In this document: positions 35,912 through 50,174 of the stretch, one piece after another
How positions within the stretch are numbered: position 1 is the stretch's first letter
Layout: each line of letters starts with the position of its first letter
Assembly (NCBI GenBank): GCA_905250125.1
Contig: CAJNOL010000068.1
Location: 62,001-126,000 of the forward strand
Length of the DNA stretch: 64,000 nt
Direction of reading: 5' to 3'
From: Rotaria sordida
Lineage: Eukaryota; Rotifera; Eurotatoria; Philodinida; Philodinidae
Notes under the pieces: model-generated
What the model saw: only the letters and a program-made list of their open reading frames with translations
What the model was told of the DNA's origin: nothing
Database searches by the model: none
Translations under genes and position numbers: made by a program

Positions 35912-38904
35912 CTTTGGTTTTTTTTCTTGTTTGATTTATCAAGGAAACTTTTTTTTTAAACAAAAATAAAGTAAAATTACTAATTAAAGTATAGACTTAT
36001 TTACGTGCATACTTTAAATAAAAAACAAGAACAGAACAAGAAACTAAAGGACGACGTCATAGTATTCATCACTCTTTTTAAAAAATTGATTAGTCATCAA
36101 AAATTTTTTCATCTTTTAAAAATATTCTATTATTATTTTCTTAACTAAATTTAATATTATTTTCATTAAATTTGAAAATAAAACAAAAATGACATGAATA
36201 GATGTCACCTGTCATCGACTAAGAAATCATCTCTGATATATTTATATACGGGCAGTCTTTTCAGAGCTGATCGGAGACAGTCAACATTTGGACACGAGAA
36301 AGGGCAGACAGTAAACTATTTGAACAATGAAGAAATTTTTTATCGAATATTATAAAAAATGGACAAGTCGCCAACGCGAGTATCTTTTGAGTAGCCATGT
36401 ACTGAAACAATTTGGAGCATGATATCTACCCAAGATCTTGTTTCATACTGTTCTTAAGGTACCCATTCTGCTACCTTAATGAAAACTATCATAATACATG
36501 GATAACTTAAACTCAGTACCTTTTCTAAGACAATTCAACAAAACTTCTTTTTCCTCTTATTTTTTCCTTTTTTCCCGACGTACAATGTTAAAGAGCTATG
36601 CAGACCATAGATAGGTAGCCCTTTAAATATTATAGGCATTACTGATAGTATTTTCTTCATGTTAATTAATTTAATCACTTAGTATTAATGAATTAAGTGT
36701 TAGATGAAAAAACTTGTTATTGATACTAATGATTAATTGATCCGTTAATACGTAATATTAAGTGATAAGCAATAGCTTTTAATTTAATTTTAAATGAAGG
36801 TAAATGGCTCAACCTCTAATTACCTGTATAGCATATCTCTAATGAACAGAGTATTATTTTATTCTTTTCTTATTTGCACATGAAAATGAAAATATACGAT
36901 CGAAAAGAAACTTTACGAATGGATGATTTCTCTGTAGGCATAATGTAGCTATGAGAATGTCCGTTTAGTATATAACTTAGATTGCACATGTTGATCGTTC
37001 ACATTTCCTCTATTTTGTATGCTATATATTATGATTTTATAATGGTATGTCGTTCCATAGAATGAAAAAGAAGATATAAAGGTGATGAGAGAAAAATCAC
37101 AACTTTGAGAATAAATGCTAGAGAAAGCATTTCTCTTGTTTCTATGTGTCCACGACAACAGACAAAAGAGGCAATAGAACGAATTGTAAGGAAAACTGAC
37201 TTTCGTGTGAATTAATTAGATTTTCTTTCGCTGTTCCTGACTAGGATCAGTCACAGATGTTCGTTTTTCGAATTGTTAAAAATTTATGATAAGAAATATC
37301 TATTAAAAAGGTTACATTTAAGACAATCATTCGTATTTCTATTACATAACATTTTTTATTATTCTTTCATATTGTTTTTCTTGTATATACGGATGTTGCT
37401 TTTATATTCATCCACACCCCACAACTACCCCAAACTCTTTGATGATTTTTCTGATTAAAATGATTGACATTTTTTTTCTATTTTCATTATTAGAGATGTT
37501 TTCTTCTAAAAAATATTCAAAATAAATTCAAACTAATAAATTACCACGACAAGAAACTATAACACATCAAATGAAAGTCAAGTTAAAATCAAACCTTGAA
37601 AAATTCTCATTTTCTTCATTAAAATAAATTGATAATGTTAAAAAACGATGGCTGAAATAAAGAGCAAAAAATTCTTTCACATTAAATAAAGATATTTAAA
37701 AAGAATTTTTCATTTTTCTCTCATAAATCGATAATTTTTTGAATGAATTTATTCGCTATTTGAAGAAACTATATTCTATCACACAAATCCTTCGAGTTGA
37801 TCTTCATCTGATTTTAATTCAAGTCAAAGATTGTATACTTTCATTACAATATATTGTTATGATTCGATTCGTTTTTTACAAACAAATTTGTAACCATAAT
37901 ATAAATCTTGTTACTATTTAAAAAAATATTGTTTATTTCAAGTATGAATCACATTTTTTTTTGTCACGATCGATCGAAAAAAAAAGCAGAAGTGAAAGAA
38001 AGAAAAAAAAGAATTTTATTTGAATAAGAAATCAAGTACAAATATTTTCATCTGTTCTTAGCAAGTGTTTTTATTTCATCCATCTTTTTTTCGCTGACTT
38101 AATGGAACAGTTGAAAGCAATCTTTTTTAGTACAAAACGAAGTCAGAGTGTTCATCTTTACAGGTAAATCATTTCTTTTATTTTCTAATATTTGACTTTT
38201 AAACAGAAAAGCAATGTGAAATACGAATATCATGAGAGATACTATAAATCGCACTTGGAAACCATAGATGTCGTTATATAAACCCTCATATATATGTCAT
38301 TAAATGAAATAAAAGATGAAATTGATGATTTTCAAATAAAAATTCCTTTTGATTGATAGATAAAACTCAATAATTAATTAAATAGAATTATTCAATATCG
38401 AAATATAACGAATTTTTTCTTTAAGCAAATATTGATTACTGTTCGTGACAAAAGGAAACCTCTGCATAAAACACATCTTTCCATTTAAATCAAAACTCTC
38501 TCAAGAGTCCTATGTTTACAGACACTTATGAGTTTAAACAAAATGTTTTTTTGAAAAAAAACAATTCTTAATAAGATCTATTGAATTAACAAAAACCATT
38601 GAAATCAATCGATAAAAAAAAATCGTACGTTTAACGTAATAATGACTATTTAATGATAGCTTGTTTCTTAGGTTTCTGTAATTCGTATCGTTTCGGACTT
38701 TTTTTTTTTATTATTTCTTTTTCTCTTTCATCAATCATTATCAATTTTCAATAAACATATTTATACGACTAAACGAGAAATGAATAATGCTGCCAGTAAT
38801 TATGTGTAGGTATATATATATAATCTGCAGGTGAGACTGTCTTATTATTCACATGATTTGCTCTTGGTAATATATTCGTTCGAGAAGAAAAAGAAGAAAA
38901 AAAC
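35912..38904. other. Intergenic region between divergent CDC50 and calpain genes
   Basis: The flanking genes point away from each other, so both promoters lie here. A TATATATATATAAT run sits at about 38812-38823, 80 bp before the calpain start, and is a candidate TATA element. Short AT palindromes around 36660-36770 look like chance. No supported gene. Confidence 0.4.
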
Positions 38905-41804
38905 ATGGGTTTGACACTTTCAAAACAAGAGAATATTTCATCTTCTGTTTTATCAAACGAAGTCGAAGCATCATATAATCAAGTTCTTAGTGCGTTTAGA
39001 GAGGATTTTCCAATATTGACACAACATCATAATGAAAAATCGAAAAGAGATTTATCACATACAAAACAACGTGATAAAGAAGAAATTATGAAAGTAACAT
39101 ATCCATATAATCGATCACGTTCATCAAATGAATTTCGTTCAAATGAAAAAGAAAATATTTCAAGAAATTCGTCTGTTATACGACGTCCATGGCTTTGTCA
39201 ATTATGTCAAACATTAAATCAAATTGATTTTCAATTATGTTCTCAATGTGGTTCAAGTAGAATCAATGTTTATATTCCTATTATGAATCATATCGATAGA
39301 ACAAATATTCAAAATCATCATCAAAATGATTCATTGATTCCACACAGGTAGATCGTGTTTTTTTTTTCTTATTATAAAATAAAACAAAATCTCAGATTAA
39401 ATATATAAATTATTAATATAGTGATTGGGTAAAATATGGTTATGAAAATTGGAATGATGAAAATCTAGTTGAACAAGAAAATATATATCGACGTAGTGTT
39501 CTTATAACACATAAACGTAAAGCTGATGAACATATGGTTTTAAAACATTTTGAAAAACTTCGTAATACTTTAACATTATCTCATAGTCGATTTAAAGATG
39601 AAATATTTCCAGCATCACTAGAATCACTTTATATTAATGGAAATTCTCTTTCATCATCAACATTAGCTTTTTTACCTACTCAACAAACGAATTTATCTCA
39701 TAATAATTATATTCAATGGTTAAGACCTGATCAAATAAATCCACCAGAATCAAGTGAAAATAATAAATATCAATGGACAGTTTTTAGAAATCCAAAACCA
39801 AATGATGTTCTTCAAGGAGCTTTAGGTTTTTCAATATTGAAAATTTATAAATTTAATTTTTGCTCAGAATATTTAAGGTGATTGTTGGTTTATTACTGCT
39901 TTGAGTGTTCTTGCTGAACAACCTGAAAATTTAATGAGAGTAAGTTCAATTTTCCTTCTTTTTTTCTTTCTCATTAAATCAATATATTTGTTTTTAAAAC
40001 AAAAAAAGGTACTTGTGACGAAAGAATATAATCATCAAGGTATTTATTATGTTCGTTTATGTAAAGGTAAAAATATTAATTCATATTTAATAATTCAATA
40101 ATTATATTTTAATTAAGATGGTGAATGGACACAAGTTATTGTTGATGATCGTCTTCCATGTACATCTAATAAAAGATTAGCTTATTCTCAAGCACGTAGA
40201 AAACAACTTTGGGTAATAAAAACAAAGAAAAACAACTTTTTTTTTTTTTGTTTTCTTTAAATCAAACTTAAAATAAAACTTGTTTTAGGTTCCATTAATT
40301 GAAAAAGCTTTAGCAAAATTAAATGGAAGTTATGAAGCAATTATTGCTGGTCGTTGTTGTGAAGGTTTATCAACAGTAACAGGAAGTCCATGTGAAACAT
40401 TAATTCTTGGTCGAACAAATAATCCTGATGATAAAAATGTTGATTATAATTTATTATGGATGAAATTATTATATGCACGTTCACAAAGATTTTTCATGTG
40501 TGCTATGTGTAGTAATAATCGTATTAATAAACAAGAGTTTGAAAATAATGGTTTACTTAATATTCATGCTTATTCATTACAAGATATTAAACAATCAAAT
40601 GATGGAAAATATAGATTAGTTAAATTAAGAAATCCATGGGGAGGAACATATAGATGGATTGGTTTGATTTAATATTTATTTATTAGAATTTATTTATTTT
40701 TTTATTTATTTAGGTGATTGGTCTGATGATTCTCCATTATGGATTCAAAATCCTGATTTACGTCGAGAATTATTAAAAGAAAAACGAAGTAAAAGAGATG
40801 GAGTTTTTTGGATGCCATTTGAATCATTTGTTAAATATTTTGAATGTGTTGATATTTGTAAAATAAGACCAGATTGGTATGAAGTTCGAGATTCAGCTAA
40901 TTTTTATCCTGAACAAGGAACGATACAAGCTTATTATTTAATTATTCAAACTGTTACTGAACTTGATATAACACTTCATAGAAAAATAAGTAAAAATCTT
41001 CGAATTCAACGAAGTGATGTTAGTCTTTGTGTTGCTATTGTTAATGTTGAACAAAAATCTTGTGGAAATTATAGAATTTCTTCAATTCCAATAATAAGTC
41101 AACATGGTCAACATAAATTTGTTTCAACTGATGGTTGTCTTCAACCAGGAATTTATCTTGTATTACCTTTTCTATTTAATCCAGTTAATAAACATGTTGA
41201 TAATACTGAATTTAATATTGGTTTGTTTTATTTATTTTTTTTTTATTACAAAAAGTAAATTATTTTTCTTTTTTATTTTATTTAAGCTGTTCATAGTTGT
41301 CATTCAATTGATCTTGAACGTATTAAAGTTCCATTCAGAATTGAACGAGAATTTTTAATAAAACTTTGTATAATTTATGGTGAACAAGTTATAAAAGAAA
41401 ATAAAAATGAAAATGAATTAAATGATGGAGTTAAAATTTATGAATTAAAAAAATATTGGGATGGTCTTATTTTACTTGTTGAAAATCGAAATCTAAATAA
41501 ATCTGTACATTTTCATTTTCGTTGTACTTTATCACAAAATGCATTTATGTCAAGAAAAGATTCTCATCATCAATTATTTGATGTTATACCATCAATGCAT
41601 AGACAAATTATTGTAACTATATCAAGAAAAAATTCTTTACATTCATTTACTATTGGACATGATTTTCAATATAATCTTTCATCACAAAATTTTATTAAAA
41701 ATTCTCGTTTTAATAAACAAAAACATTGGCCTAATATTGATGAATCAACATGTAGTCAAGATATTCATTTACCACAATGTATTTATAATGTTAAACAACA
41801 ATAA
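38905..41804 (+). CDS. CAPN15: SOL-type calpain (CAPN15-like), 819 aa, 8 exons
   Basis: A cytosolic Ca2+-related cysteine protease of the small-optic-lobes subgroup. Exons are 38905-39347, 39422-39825, 39878-39939, 40009-40066, 40118-40212, 40289-40661, 40714-41220 and 41287-41804; phases agree and the sum is 820 codons. Residues 96-115 are one RanBP2-type zinc finger (W96, C98, C101, C112, C115), the N-terminal hallmark of this subgroup, which in animals often has several fingers. The catalytic core starts with WTVFRNPKPNDVLQGALG and then GDCWF. The triad is complete: Cys285 (in GDCWF), His447 (NIHAYSL) and Asn469 (LRNPWG). Subgroup motifs such as RKQLWVPLIEKALAKL and GVFWMPFESFVKYFECVDICK are present. 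A beta-sandwich-like C-terminal region follows; no EF-hand domain is visible, as expected. The N-terminus MGLTLSK would allow myristoylation at Gly2. The catalytic Cys lies at a splice junction: exon 3 begins in the Gly codon just before it. Confidence 0.93.
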
Positions 41805-44800
41805 ATTTCATTTTGTCTTTTATTAACATATTTATTTTCATTCTATTTTTTTTTCATTTTTTATCAAATAAAAAATATATGAAATCGTAAACAATTATTT
41901 TCACAAATATTTCATAATATATATTCAAATTAAGATCAATTTTTTATTTCTATTTGATATTTATTATATTAAGATAAATTGTTACAAGAACTTTTTTTTT
42001 GTTGAATTTTGTCTCTTGCACGGATACGAATTTTTGCAACTGGATTGGGATAGCTAAACGCAATATCCGACTGAATCCAGACCGAAACCAATCAACATCT
42101 CTCAAATACTTTCATAGTGATAGTACAGTTTTCAAATTTTGGCTTTATATGAAAACGGATACTATTTACTTTCTTCCGTAATGCGCAAAAAAAAGAGATG
42201 ATCTTAAATTTCATAGGAAAGTAAATGATTCAATATTGACTTGATGTCTTTCTGCTTCTAAAACCCGATCAAATTCGTTAATTATACATTTTGCTTATTG
42301 CTGATAACATTGGAATGGAACATGATGTTGATGCCAAATGTCATAATTGTAGATAGATAAATCAATGCTTTTTCTATCACGATAAGATATATTCATCTTT
42401 TTTACTAATTCATCTTCGTCTCGAAATATTCGGTTATTCAGTCATATTATGATTCATTATCATCCGTAGATGAATTTTCGTTAAAAATGAATTGTTTTCA
42501 ACTATAATAAAAATAGTTCAAGTTTTCACTCCGTTCAGCTATGAGATTATATTCGAGACTCGAATCTATGCTCTGGGTTAAATTATGAAATTCTTAGTTT
42601 TGTTGAATAAAAATCATTTGAGATTTTTCCATTAATTGATATCGAAAACAAAAGATCAATTTATATACTGCCGATTATGATCCAGAATAGAAAATTTTAT
42701 TTTTACAAGAAAATCTTCTCTAATACATCTTTTCAATTTCAATGAACCTCTTTTTTTCTTATAAAAACTTCTTCGCGTTCGAGTAAAAATTTTTATCGAA
42801 ATTTGACTAAAGCCTAAAGTTTGTCTGGAATGACGATATTTTTGAATTTGAATCTAAGAATTGATCTAGATAAAAAAAAACTCAAATGTATTTGTCTCTA
42901 TTAACAATTCTAGAATTTTTCAAAGCATTAATATATTGTTGAATACCCTTAAATAAATATTTATTTTATTCAAAGGAATCAGTGAATTTGAGAAGAACTC
43001 AATCATACTTGGAATATAAATGTTATTCGATGAAATTACGTTTATTGATTAAATTGTTTTTCTATAATTTCTAATAAAAATCATCATTGACAATGATACA
43101 AGACTATAAACAAAATATAATTTTTCTTATGCTTTTAGTCTTGGATCATTCGGAAAAGTATAAACAAATGCAATAGAAAACCCAATTTATTTTCTAATGA
43201 ACACTTATTTTTAATAGTGAATATGTAATAACAGTCAACGTTTTAAACCATTAAGAATTGTTGTCTGTTTATTGTCAATTGTGTAGATCTTAGAAGATTA
43301 TTTTTGATTTGAAAACATCTATATTGAAATTTCATTTTATATTAGGAAGAGTAAATCGAAGTCTATTAAAAATCTGAATTAAGAATTTTTTTCTTTTTAT
43401 TTTATTTAAGTTCATAAGAAAACTTTTGTCTTGAAATATTCAAAAAATTAGTGGAAATAATTATGTTGACAAATAATAAAGATCATAACAGTATTTTACC
43501 ATTCGAGACCCATTTTCCAATAGTTTTAACAAATGAAAACTAAATACTTTACAAAAAAAAAGAATCTCATCACATTTCAATATTGGCAGGTTTTTTCCTT
43601 TTTGATTGATGAAAATAATTATTTCAGTACTTCATAGTGCTTAAAATAATTCACTAGATTTATTTCAATGTACAAAATAAAGATCTCAATGAATAGGACA
43701 AAAATTATTCAAGACTGGAAATTTCCAAATTATTTCTTCTACGTCAGTGGTATTGGAGTTGCAAAAACTAAGAGTCGTCCATCTAGCAACTTCACTTTCT
43801 CAGTTACATCTCGCTTGATTTCAATAGAAAGATCAAAATACTGCGCGACCTCCCAAAACGCATGCTTTTTTTGTGTTTTATTAATTGGAGCGGTTTTTTT
43901 TTCTAAATCCTGGCAAAAACCAGTAGCACATCATATTTTGAAAAGAAAATTAGACATCCTAAACACTTTCTAGTATAAGTAGAAAGAAGTTTCAGCTCGA
44001 TTAAATGTACTGTGCTCGAGAAATGGAGACGATTCATTGACTTTTTTTTGTCAAAAAACTCATTTTTAACAAAGCGTGAAATAATGCCTAATATATTATG
44101 TTTTCAAGCAAAAATTTATTATATTTTCTGATTTTTCGAGTTTTATAGTTCTCTATTACTATTTGAAATATGTTCAGTAGAATAGTGGATACTTTGAAGT
44201 GTATAAAGACTAGAGAAAAAAGTAACAATGAAAAATTTTAAAATTTTCGACCGGAGAGAAATAAAGGTTCCTAAAGTCAGAACAATTGTGATGGTGAATT
44301 TTCTAAAAAATATTTTAGTAAATTGTTTTCTATGTGCATTCATAAAGAACTGAAAAAATAAATTTCTTTTGAAAAAAAATTTTCATCAAATAAAAATAGT
44401 TATTATTTATCAGTTTATTCAAATTTTTTAAATAAATTTTTAAATTTTCTTCTAGAAAAAAAGTATTCTCTCCTATGTAAGTAAAAAGAAAGTTAAAGAG
44501 AAATTCTTTTTTTTTAATTAACTTTATTTGAAAAATCTATTTTAGTTTGACGAAGACATCATTAGAGAATCTATTTTAATCTTTTCATTTTTGCTTTGTT
44601 TCCTCTTTTTTTTTAATCATTAAAATGACATGACTTGGCGTTGGATTTTTAACATCAATAGGTTTATTTTTTTCGCTAAATGCCGTTTTTATCATTTATT
44701 TTTATACTATTAAATGAAATTAATAGAAAAATAAATTTGAGAGAAAATGCTTTTTATCCGAATGAATAAAGAAGAATATTTTTATTATTTAATAAATAAA

Positions 44801-45171
44801 CTTTAGCTGGAATTTTGAAAATGAGTTCGATGTATGTAACATGACGTGATATTATATTTATATTAACTTTAATTATTCTTTTTATTAGTCGTATTATTTG
44901 TTTATGTTATTAACGTCCATTATTCGATATTTTATTTGATTTATGGTCACAAATTCAACTAAATAATAATTATATTAATCGAAGTTTTACTATTTTACAT
45001 TAAACTTTTTTTCAATAAAATAATTATCCATTTTGTCATTTAACCGTACCACTAAATATGTATCATTATCATTAGTAAATATATTTCACTGAGATCAATT
45101 CAAAGAAAAAAACAAATTAACTACATGAAAAATGAATAAGACAAAAAAAAATAAATGAATTATTTTTTTGT
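41805..45171. other. Long AT-rich intergenic region
   Basis: The 3' ends of the calpain and formamidase genes converge here. Open frames at 41999-42181 and 43668-43973 have no recognisable domain or splice context. No RNA gene or repeat was identified in 3.4 kb. Confidence 0.35.
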
Positions 45172-46575
45172 TTAAGATGTTGTTTTAGCTAATTGTCCTC
45201 GATCAATATTTTGATCAATTTGTGTAGCTGATTGAGGTCTTATATCAAATGAAAAAATATCAATTGGTAAAGAAAGTGTACAACAAGCATTAGGAATATC
45301 AACAATAGATCCAATACGTCCTTCAATAGGTGCAGCTGATAATAAACAATAAACTTGTTCTTCACTATAACCAAAAAGTTTTAAATATCGAATAGCTGAA
45401 AGACATGCTTGACGATAAGCTAATGTTGCATCAAGAAAATATTGTTTATCTTTATCATCAACTGATATTCCTTGAAATGTTAAATAATTCGAATAACGAG
45501 GTTCAATAGGACCAGGTTGAATTAATGGATTATTTATTGATAAACGAGACATACCATCTTTAATTATATCAACACTTAAATCAACATAACCACTCTAGAA
45601 TTAAAATATTAAAGTAATAGATAAAATAAAACAAAAATAAATAAATGTACCATTTCAATAGCACCACAAAATGCAATTTCTCCATCACCTTGTGAAAAAT
45701 GAATATCACCTAAACTTAATTTAGCTCCATTAACATAAACAGGTAAATAAGCACGTGAACCTCGTGAAATATTTTTAATATCAGTATTACCACCATGTTC
45801 ACGAGGTGGAATTGTACGAGCTCCTTGAGTAGCAATTTCTTTCCATTTACTTTTATTATCTTCAAATTTTAATCGACCTAAACAAGCACCTTTTTCAATA
45901 GGTGGATTTGCAAAAACAGAATATTGATGATGTGAATGTGTACAACGATTAATTAAATCTTGTTCACGTTTATTCCATCGAGATAAAAGTTCATGTGATG
46001 GAGCACAACCAATAATACCTTTTATAATTATTTAAAATATTAACTAAAAAAAAGATAAAAATTTCATTACCTGGATGAGTAAGTCCAGCAAATCGAACAT
46101 TTTTTATATGTCGACTTGTTGCATAAATTCCAGAAAAATCCCATATAGCTTTACATGCATTGGGATAAATATCACTTAAAAATCCTCCTCCATTCTTTTT
46201 ATCGAAAATTCCTGTAAAACCCCACATAGATGATGGAAGAGGACCTACATCAAGAATATCAACAACAAGAATATCACCAGGAGAAGCACCTTCAACTTCA
46301 ATTGGACCTGATAAATAATGAATACGTGTTAAATCAACATTTTTAACATCATCAGCTGAATCATTATTTCCAATTTGTCCTCCAGTCCAATCAACACATT
46401 CAATACGAAAAACATCATTTCGACGAACTGATATAACACTAGGAATATCTGGATGCCAACGATTATGAAGAGGAATTAATTGTTCTGTTGGTGATCGATT
46501 AAGATCAACACTAATTAAAGGTTTAGCAGCATATGAAATAGCTGTAGATAGTGTTCGACGTAAAACTAACATCAC
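45172..46575 (-). CDS. Acetamidase/formamidase (FmdA_AmdA) family, 431 aa, 3 exons
   Basis: The family hydrolyses formamide or acetamide to ammonia and the acid. Exons are 46575-46071, 46018-45651 and 45594-45172; phases agree, total 432 codons. Recognisable blocks are HNRWHPDIPSVISV, FRIECVDWTGGQIGNNDSA, VDLTRIHYLSGPIEVEGA, SPGDILVVDILDVGPL, then the second exon with THPGIIGCAPSHELLSRWNKRE, GACLGRLKFEDN, GNTDIKNISRGS and LSLGDIHFSQGDGEIAFCGAIEM. The last exon has YLKLFGYSEEQVYCLLSAAPIEGRI and VDIPNACCTLSLP. The length and block order are those of bacterial, fungal and plant enzymes. The N-terminus MMLVLRRTLSTAISYAAK is basic, Ser/Thr-rich and free of acidic residues, resembling a mitochondrial presequence. 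The enzyme is patchy in animals, so acquisition by horizontal transfer with later gain of introns is a reasonable inference; base composition no longer differs from its neighbours. Confidence 0.92.
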
Positions 46576-49500
46576 TTAAAACAGGTTTTTTCAGTGGAAA
46601 AAGAAACGACGAAATGACCTCGTTTAACTTTCTTTCATTTACTCTTTGATAATAATAGTTTATCTATCACTTTATCTTAATATATAACGCAATAGAATAC
46701 ACTTAGTACCCTTGAATCAATATAAGAGATTAATATAGAATAACCTTAGATTCTATTTGATTGAAACCAACCTATAGTATGCATCAATTATGCTACTCTC
46801 TCATTTGTTGAAGATATTCACTTTGAATACAAAAATATGTTTATTTTTTTAGTTTTTTTTTTAATGTAATGTTACTTCGTTATTGGAGTTTTAACAGTTG
46901 AACCAAACTTTCGTCTTTTCTTATGAGATCTTTTTTTCATTATGAAAACTATCGAAAGAAATTTAAAGAACCGACTTTGTTATATTTTACATTCTACAAT
47001 AGAAAATTTTTCATTTAACTTATCAAAAAGAATATAAAATTTCATGCATATGACATGATATTCTAAATATATTATTTTGATTTATTGAATAAATGCTTTG
47101 CACTATTATTGTAGAAAATATAACTATATTATATTTTAATATCTTCAAAGAGAATTTGTCTCAACGATTGATCATGATTGATAGCTATCAACAAGTATTT
47201 CGATCACATTTGTTCATTGCTATGATCTAACATCATTTGAATAAATATATTAATGAAGTATAAGTTTCATTATGAATAAAAAAAACCTCGAGAAAGAAAA
47301 AATCTTTCCGCAAGAACTCATATATAAAAGCTCAATTTCAATCATAGACTATAAATGGATTGTTTCGATTTTCACTCAGAAAATCAATGAACTATCAACT
47401 TAGACCTTGAGAAGTTAATGATGAGTACAACGAATAGTCGAAAATTAAAAAAAATACTTTGCTTTTTGTGCATTCTGTAGAAATTTCATGGTCCTCGGTA
47501 GTCATCGAATATCAAGCACTCGGATATAATGTCTTATCATCTGGCACTGTTTTTTCGACTCGTTGAACTTATTTCGACCTCCATTGAACTTTCGAGTGCT
47601 ACGATGGAACCAAAATTATCATCATAATAATTTTAACTGTTTGCTCTAATATTGATAATATGAAACTTCTTGAATATCTGATATTGATCTATGATTTATT
47701 TTTGTTTACAATAGTCTTTGCAGAATTATTTATGTTTAGTATATATTTCGACTTAATCTCATCTTTTTCTACACGATATTTATCATTCACTGATTTAAGT
47801 CATGATAGAAAGCCGATCACGTTCTTGATGAAGACATTGAGTTTTATGATCAGTCATATTCTAAATACCGTGAAAAGATTATTTTATTTTGCTTAATAAA
47901 AAATATAATTTTTGAAACTTGAAAAACTAGAAGTAAAAGTTGAACGTTATATAAACAATTGTCAAAATAGTTCTTATTGTTTTTATGAACTGAAAAGGTA
48001 ATTTTCATAGAAGAATAATAGTTCATATTTAATTTCATTGCTTGACAAAAGGTAAACGTAGATATCTATATTCAAATCTGCTTCTCAACATATATTTGAT
48101 AAGTCTCGATAGGTTAATATTAAAAGATCTATCGAAACTAAAAATCCTTTTTATTTCGATCCGCTCAGAAATTGCTCATCCAATGATCTAACACTAAGCT
48201 CTCGATCTATTGGAAAGTGACAATTCGAGAATTCGATCTAGAATTTCGATGTTTACGAGAGATAGAAATCGACATGCTGATTGTTTCTATTTTAGTCGAA
48301 TTTCTTTTGCCAACGATGTGTTTCGCGGGTATGGATATCGATGTCTTCTTCTTCACATTGACAGCTACAGCCACATCCCACACCCTAGATTAAAATATTT
48401 TGTTATAACATAGTATTATTCTTATGAATTATTTTAACTCGTATTTTAACATTGAATAAAAAACAAAAGCCTTTATCTGATGGAATTTTCCTAATAAAAT
48501 CCGTAGTTGCGTACGAAAATAAACTTATTATTATCATAAAATTCAAGATCATCTTATTATTTAGGATATATAAGGAATCTAAAGAAGCATAATTTTCATG
48601 ATACATTTCAAAATGTGTTTCTTTTAAAAATGTGAAGAAAGCATAAAAAAGAAGCAAATATTCTGTCAATATTTAAAAGGTTATATTTTGCGGCTGAAAA
48701 AGTCATAAATACAATTGTGGCTTAACGGTTGCTATTTAATATTGACATAGCAAGTTTTATCAGAAAATAATCAACATTGATTGTCATATATTCTTGAGTT
48801 TTAACAGAAGCAACGAGAATTTTATAACCATCACAAGATGAAACGTCTAACGTCTTTTGTCAATACGTGAATCGATTTCTTATTTACTTCAAAGATCAAG
48901 GATAAATGATAACTATTATTGAAACGCGTGCAATAATAAATTTTAAGATATAAAATACTTCATAGACGAAAGATTTTCATTGATGTCAATGTGTTAACCG
49001 ATTTGACTTTTTTTTTTTTGCTCTTTAATTTCAACATAACTTTTCAACAAATAGGAATAATTACAAGAAGTAGAAAATCATTTGAATAGAGATTAGAAAC
49101 TTGCAAAGTAAACATATTTATAGAGAAATTTTCGAAATATTTATTTATTTACTCGTTGAATATAAATATTGTTTAAATAATTTCGATTTTTGACAAAAAA
49201 AAAAGCATTCTCAAAAGAAAATATCTCTAATAAAGTTTATTATTGATTTAAAATATTTTCTCTAAATATATTTTTAAATAAAATATTATAAAACATAAAG
49301 ATTCGAATAAATAATAATTACATTCGAGAAATTCAATTTAAAATATATATTTGAAATAATTTGAAAATGTCATTATCGTACAACAAATAAATATTTCACA
49401 TACAATAGAAATAAATCCATAACGTATTTGTTTTCAAAAAAAACAATCATAAAAATAAGAAAAAGAAAAATATTCTGGACTGTGTTTTTAATCTCAGGAA

Positions 49501-49640
49501 AGAATTTAAGTAGAGTGGTGATGATTCTTTCATTGGATTTTATTGGTTTTCTTCTTTTATATTCATGTGATGTTATTTTCAATCAAATATTCGATGTTTT
49601 GATGAGTGTTTGACAAAGGTAAAAGTTTTTCTATATATAA
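46576..49640. other. Intergenic region, divergent promoters
   Basis: Between the minus-strand formamidase and the plus-strand EF-hand gene. Small open frames (47660-47896, 48210-48413, 48403-48669) lack any recognised feature; no repeat or RNA gene was supported. Confidence 0.35.
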
Positions 49641-50174
49641 ATGTCTTATATGATTTTAGATATTTCATTCGATAATTTTGAAATGAATCTTGAATTTTCT
49701 GTAAAAGAAACTGTAATCCGTCATTCTGGCGTAATTGATGAAATTCAATATGAATTTGAAGAAATTACTACTGAAAATGTATCTTTTGGTATAACAACGA
49801 AAAAAGAAAAACGTAGTCGAACATATGATTTACATATAACACGAACACGTTATAATCAATTAACTCAACACATTCCTAATGCATTATCATTTGATGATTT
49901 TATTCTTGTTTTACGTCCATTTATGATGGGATTTTACCATCATAATGAATTAGAACGAGCATTTCAAATTTTAGATAGAAATTCCTCGGGTTCAATTGAT
50001 ACCAATGAATTAGCAAAGTTTGTACCAATTATTAATGAATATGCAACTATTAATACTTTGAAAAATCATATTAGAAAATTAAATGTTAATATTGATGGAC
50101 ATTTAAATTATAATGAATTTCGATCACTTATATTACGAGGTATTGGACGTGAGCTGCTATGTACTCATGCTTAA
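49641..50174 (+). CDS. Small EF-hand calcium-binding protein, 177 aa, no intron
   Basis: The C-terminal half carries two EF-hands. The first loop, DRNSSGSIDTNE (about residues 113-124), has standard Ca2+ ligands at 1, 3, 5, 9 and 12. The second, NVNIDGHLNYNE (about 149-160), starts with Asn instead of Asp, so its affinity is uncertain. Helices around them (ELERAFQIL, LAKFVPIINEY, EFRSLILRGIG) fit calmodulin-like pairs. The first 80 residues are unlike calmodulin (acidic stretch EIQYEFEEITTENVSFG) and have no recognised domain. The gene is a single open frame while most neighbours are split, which may mean a retrocopy or intron loss. A second in-frame Met at residue 4 could also be the start. 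Confidence 0.75.
   Translation: MSYMILDISFDNFEMNLEFSVKETVIRHSGVIDEIQYEFEEITTENVSFGITTKKEKRSRTYDLHITRTRYNQLTQHIPNALSFDDFILVLRPFMMGFYHHNELERAFQILDRNSSGSIDTNELAKFVPIINEYATINTLKNHIRKLNVNIDGHLNYNEFRSLILRGIGRELLCTHA

Noticed and set aside
36640..36790. AT-rich palindromes such as CACTTAGTATTAATGAATTAAGTG
   Set aside because: Short and imperfect in a strongly AT-biased region; no boundary or target duplication.
43668..43973. 101-codon open frame
   Set aside because: No domain or family resemblance, isolated in a 3.4-kb gene-free region; likely chance.
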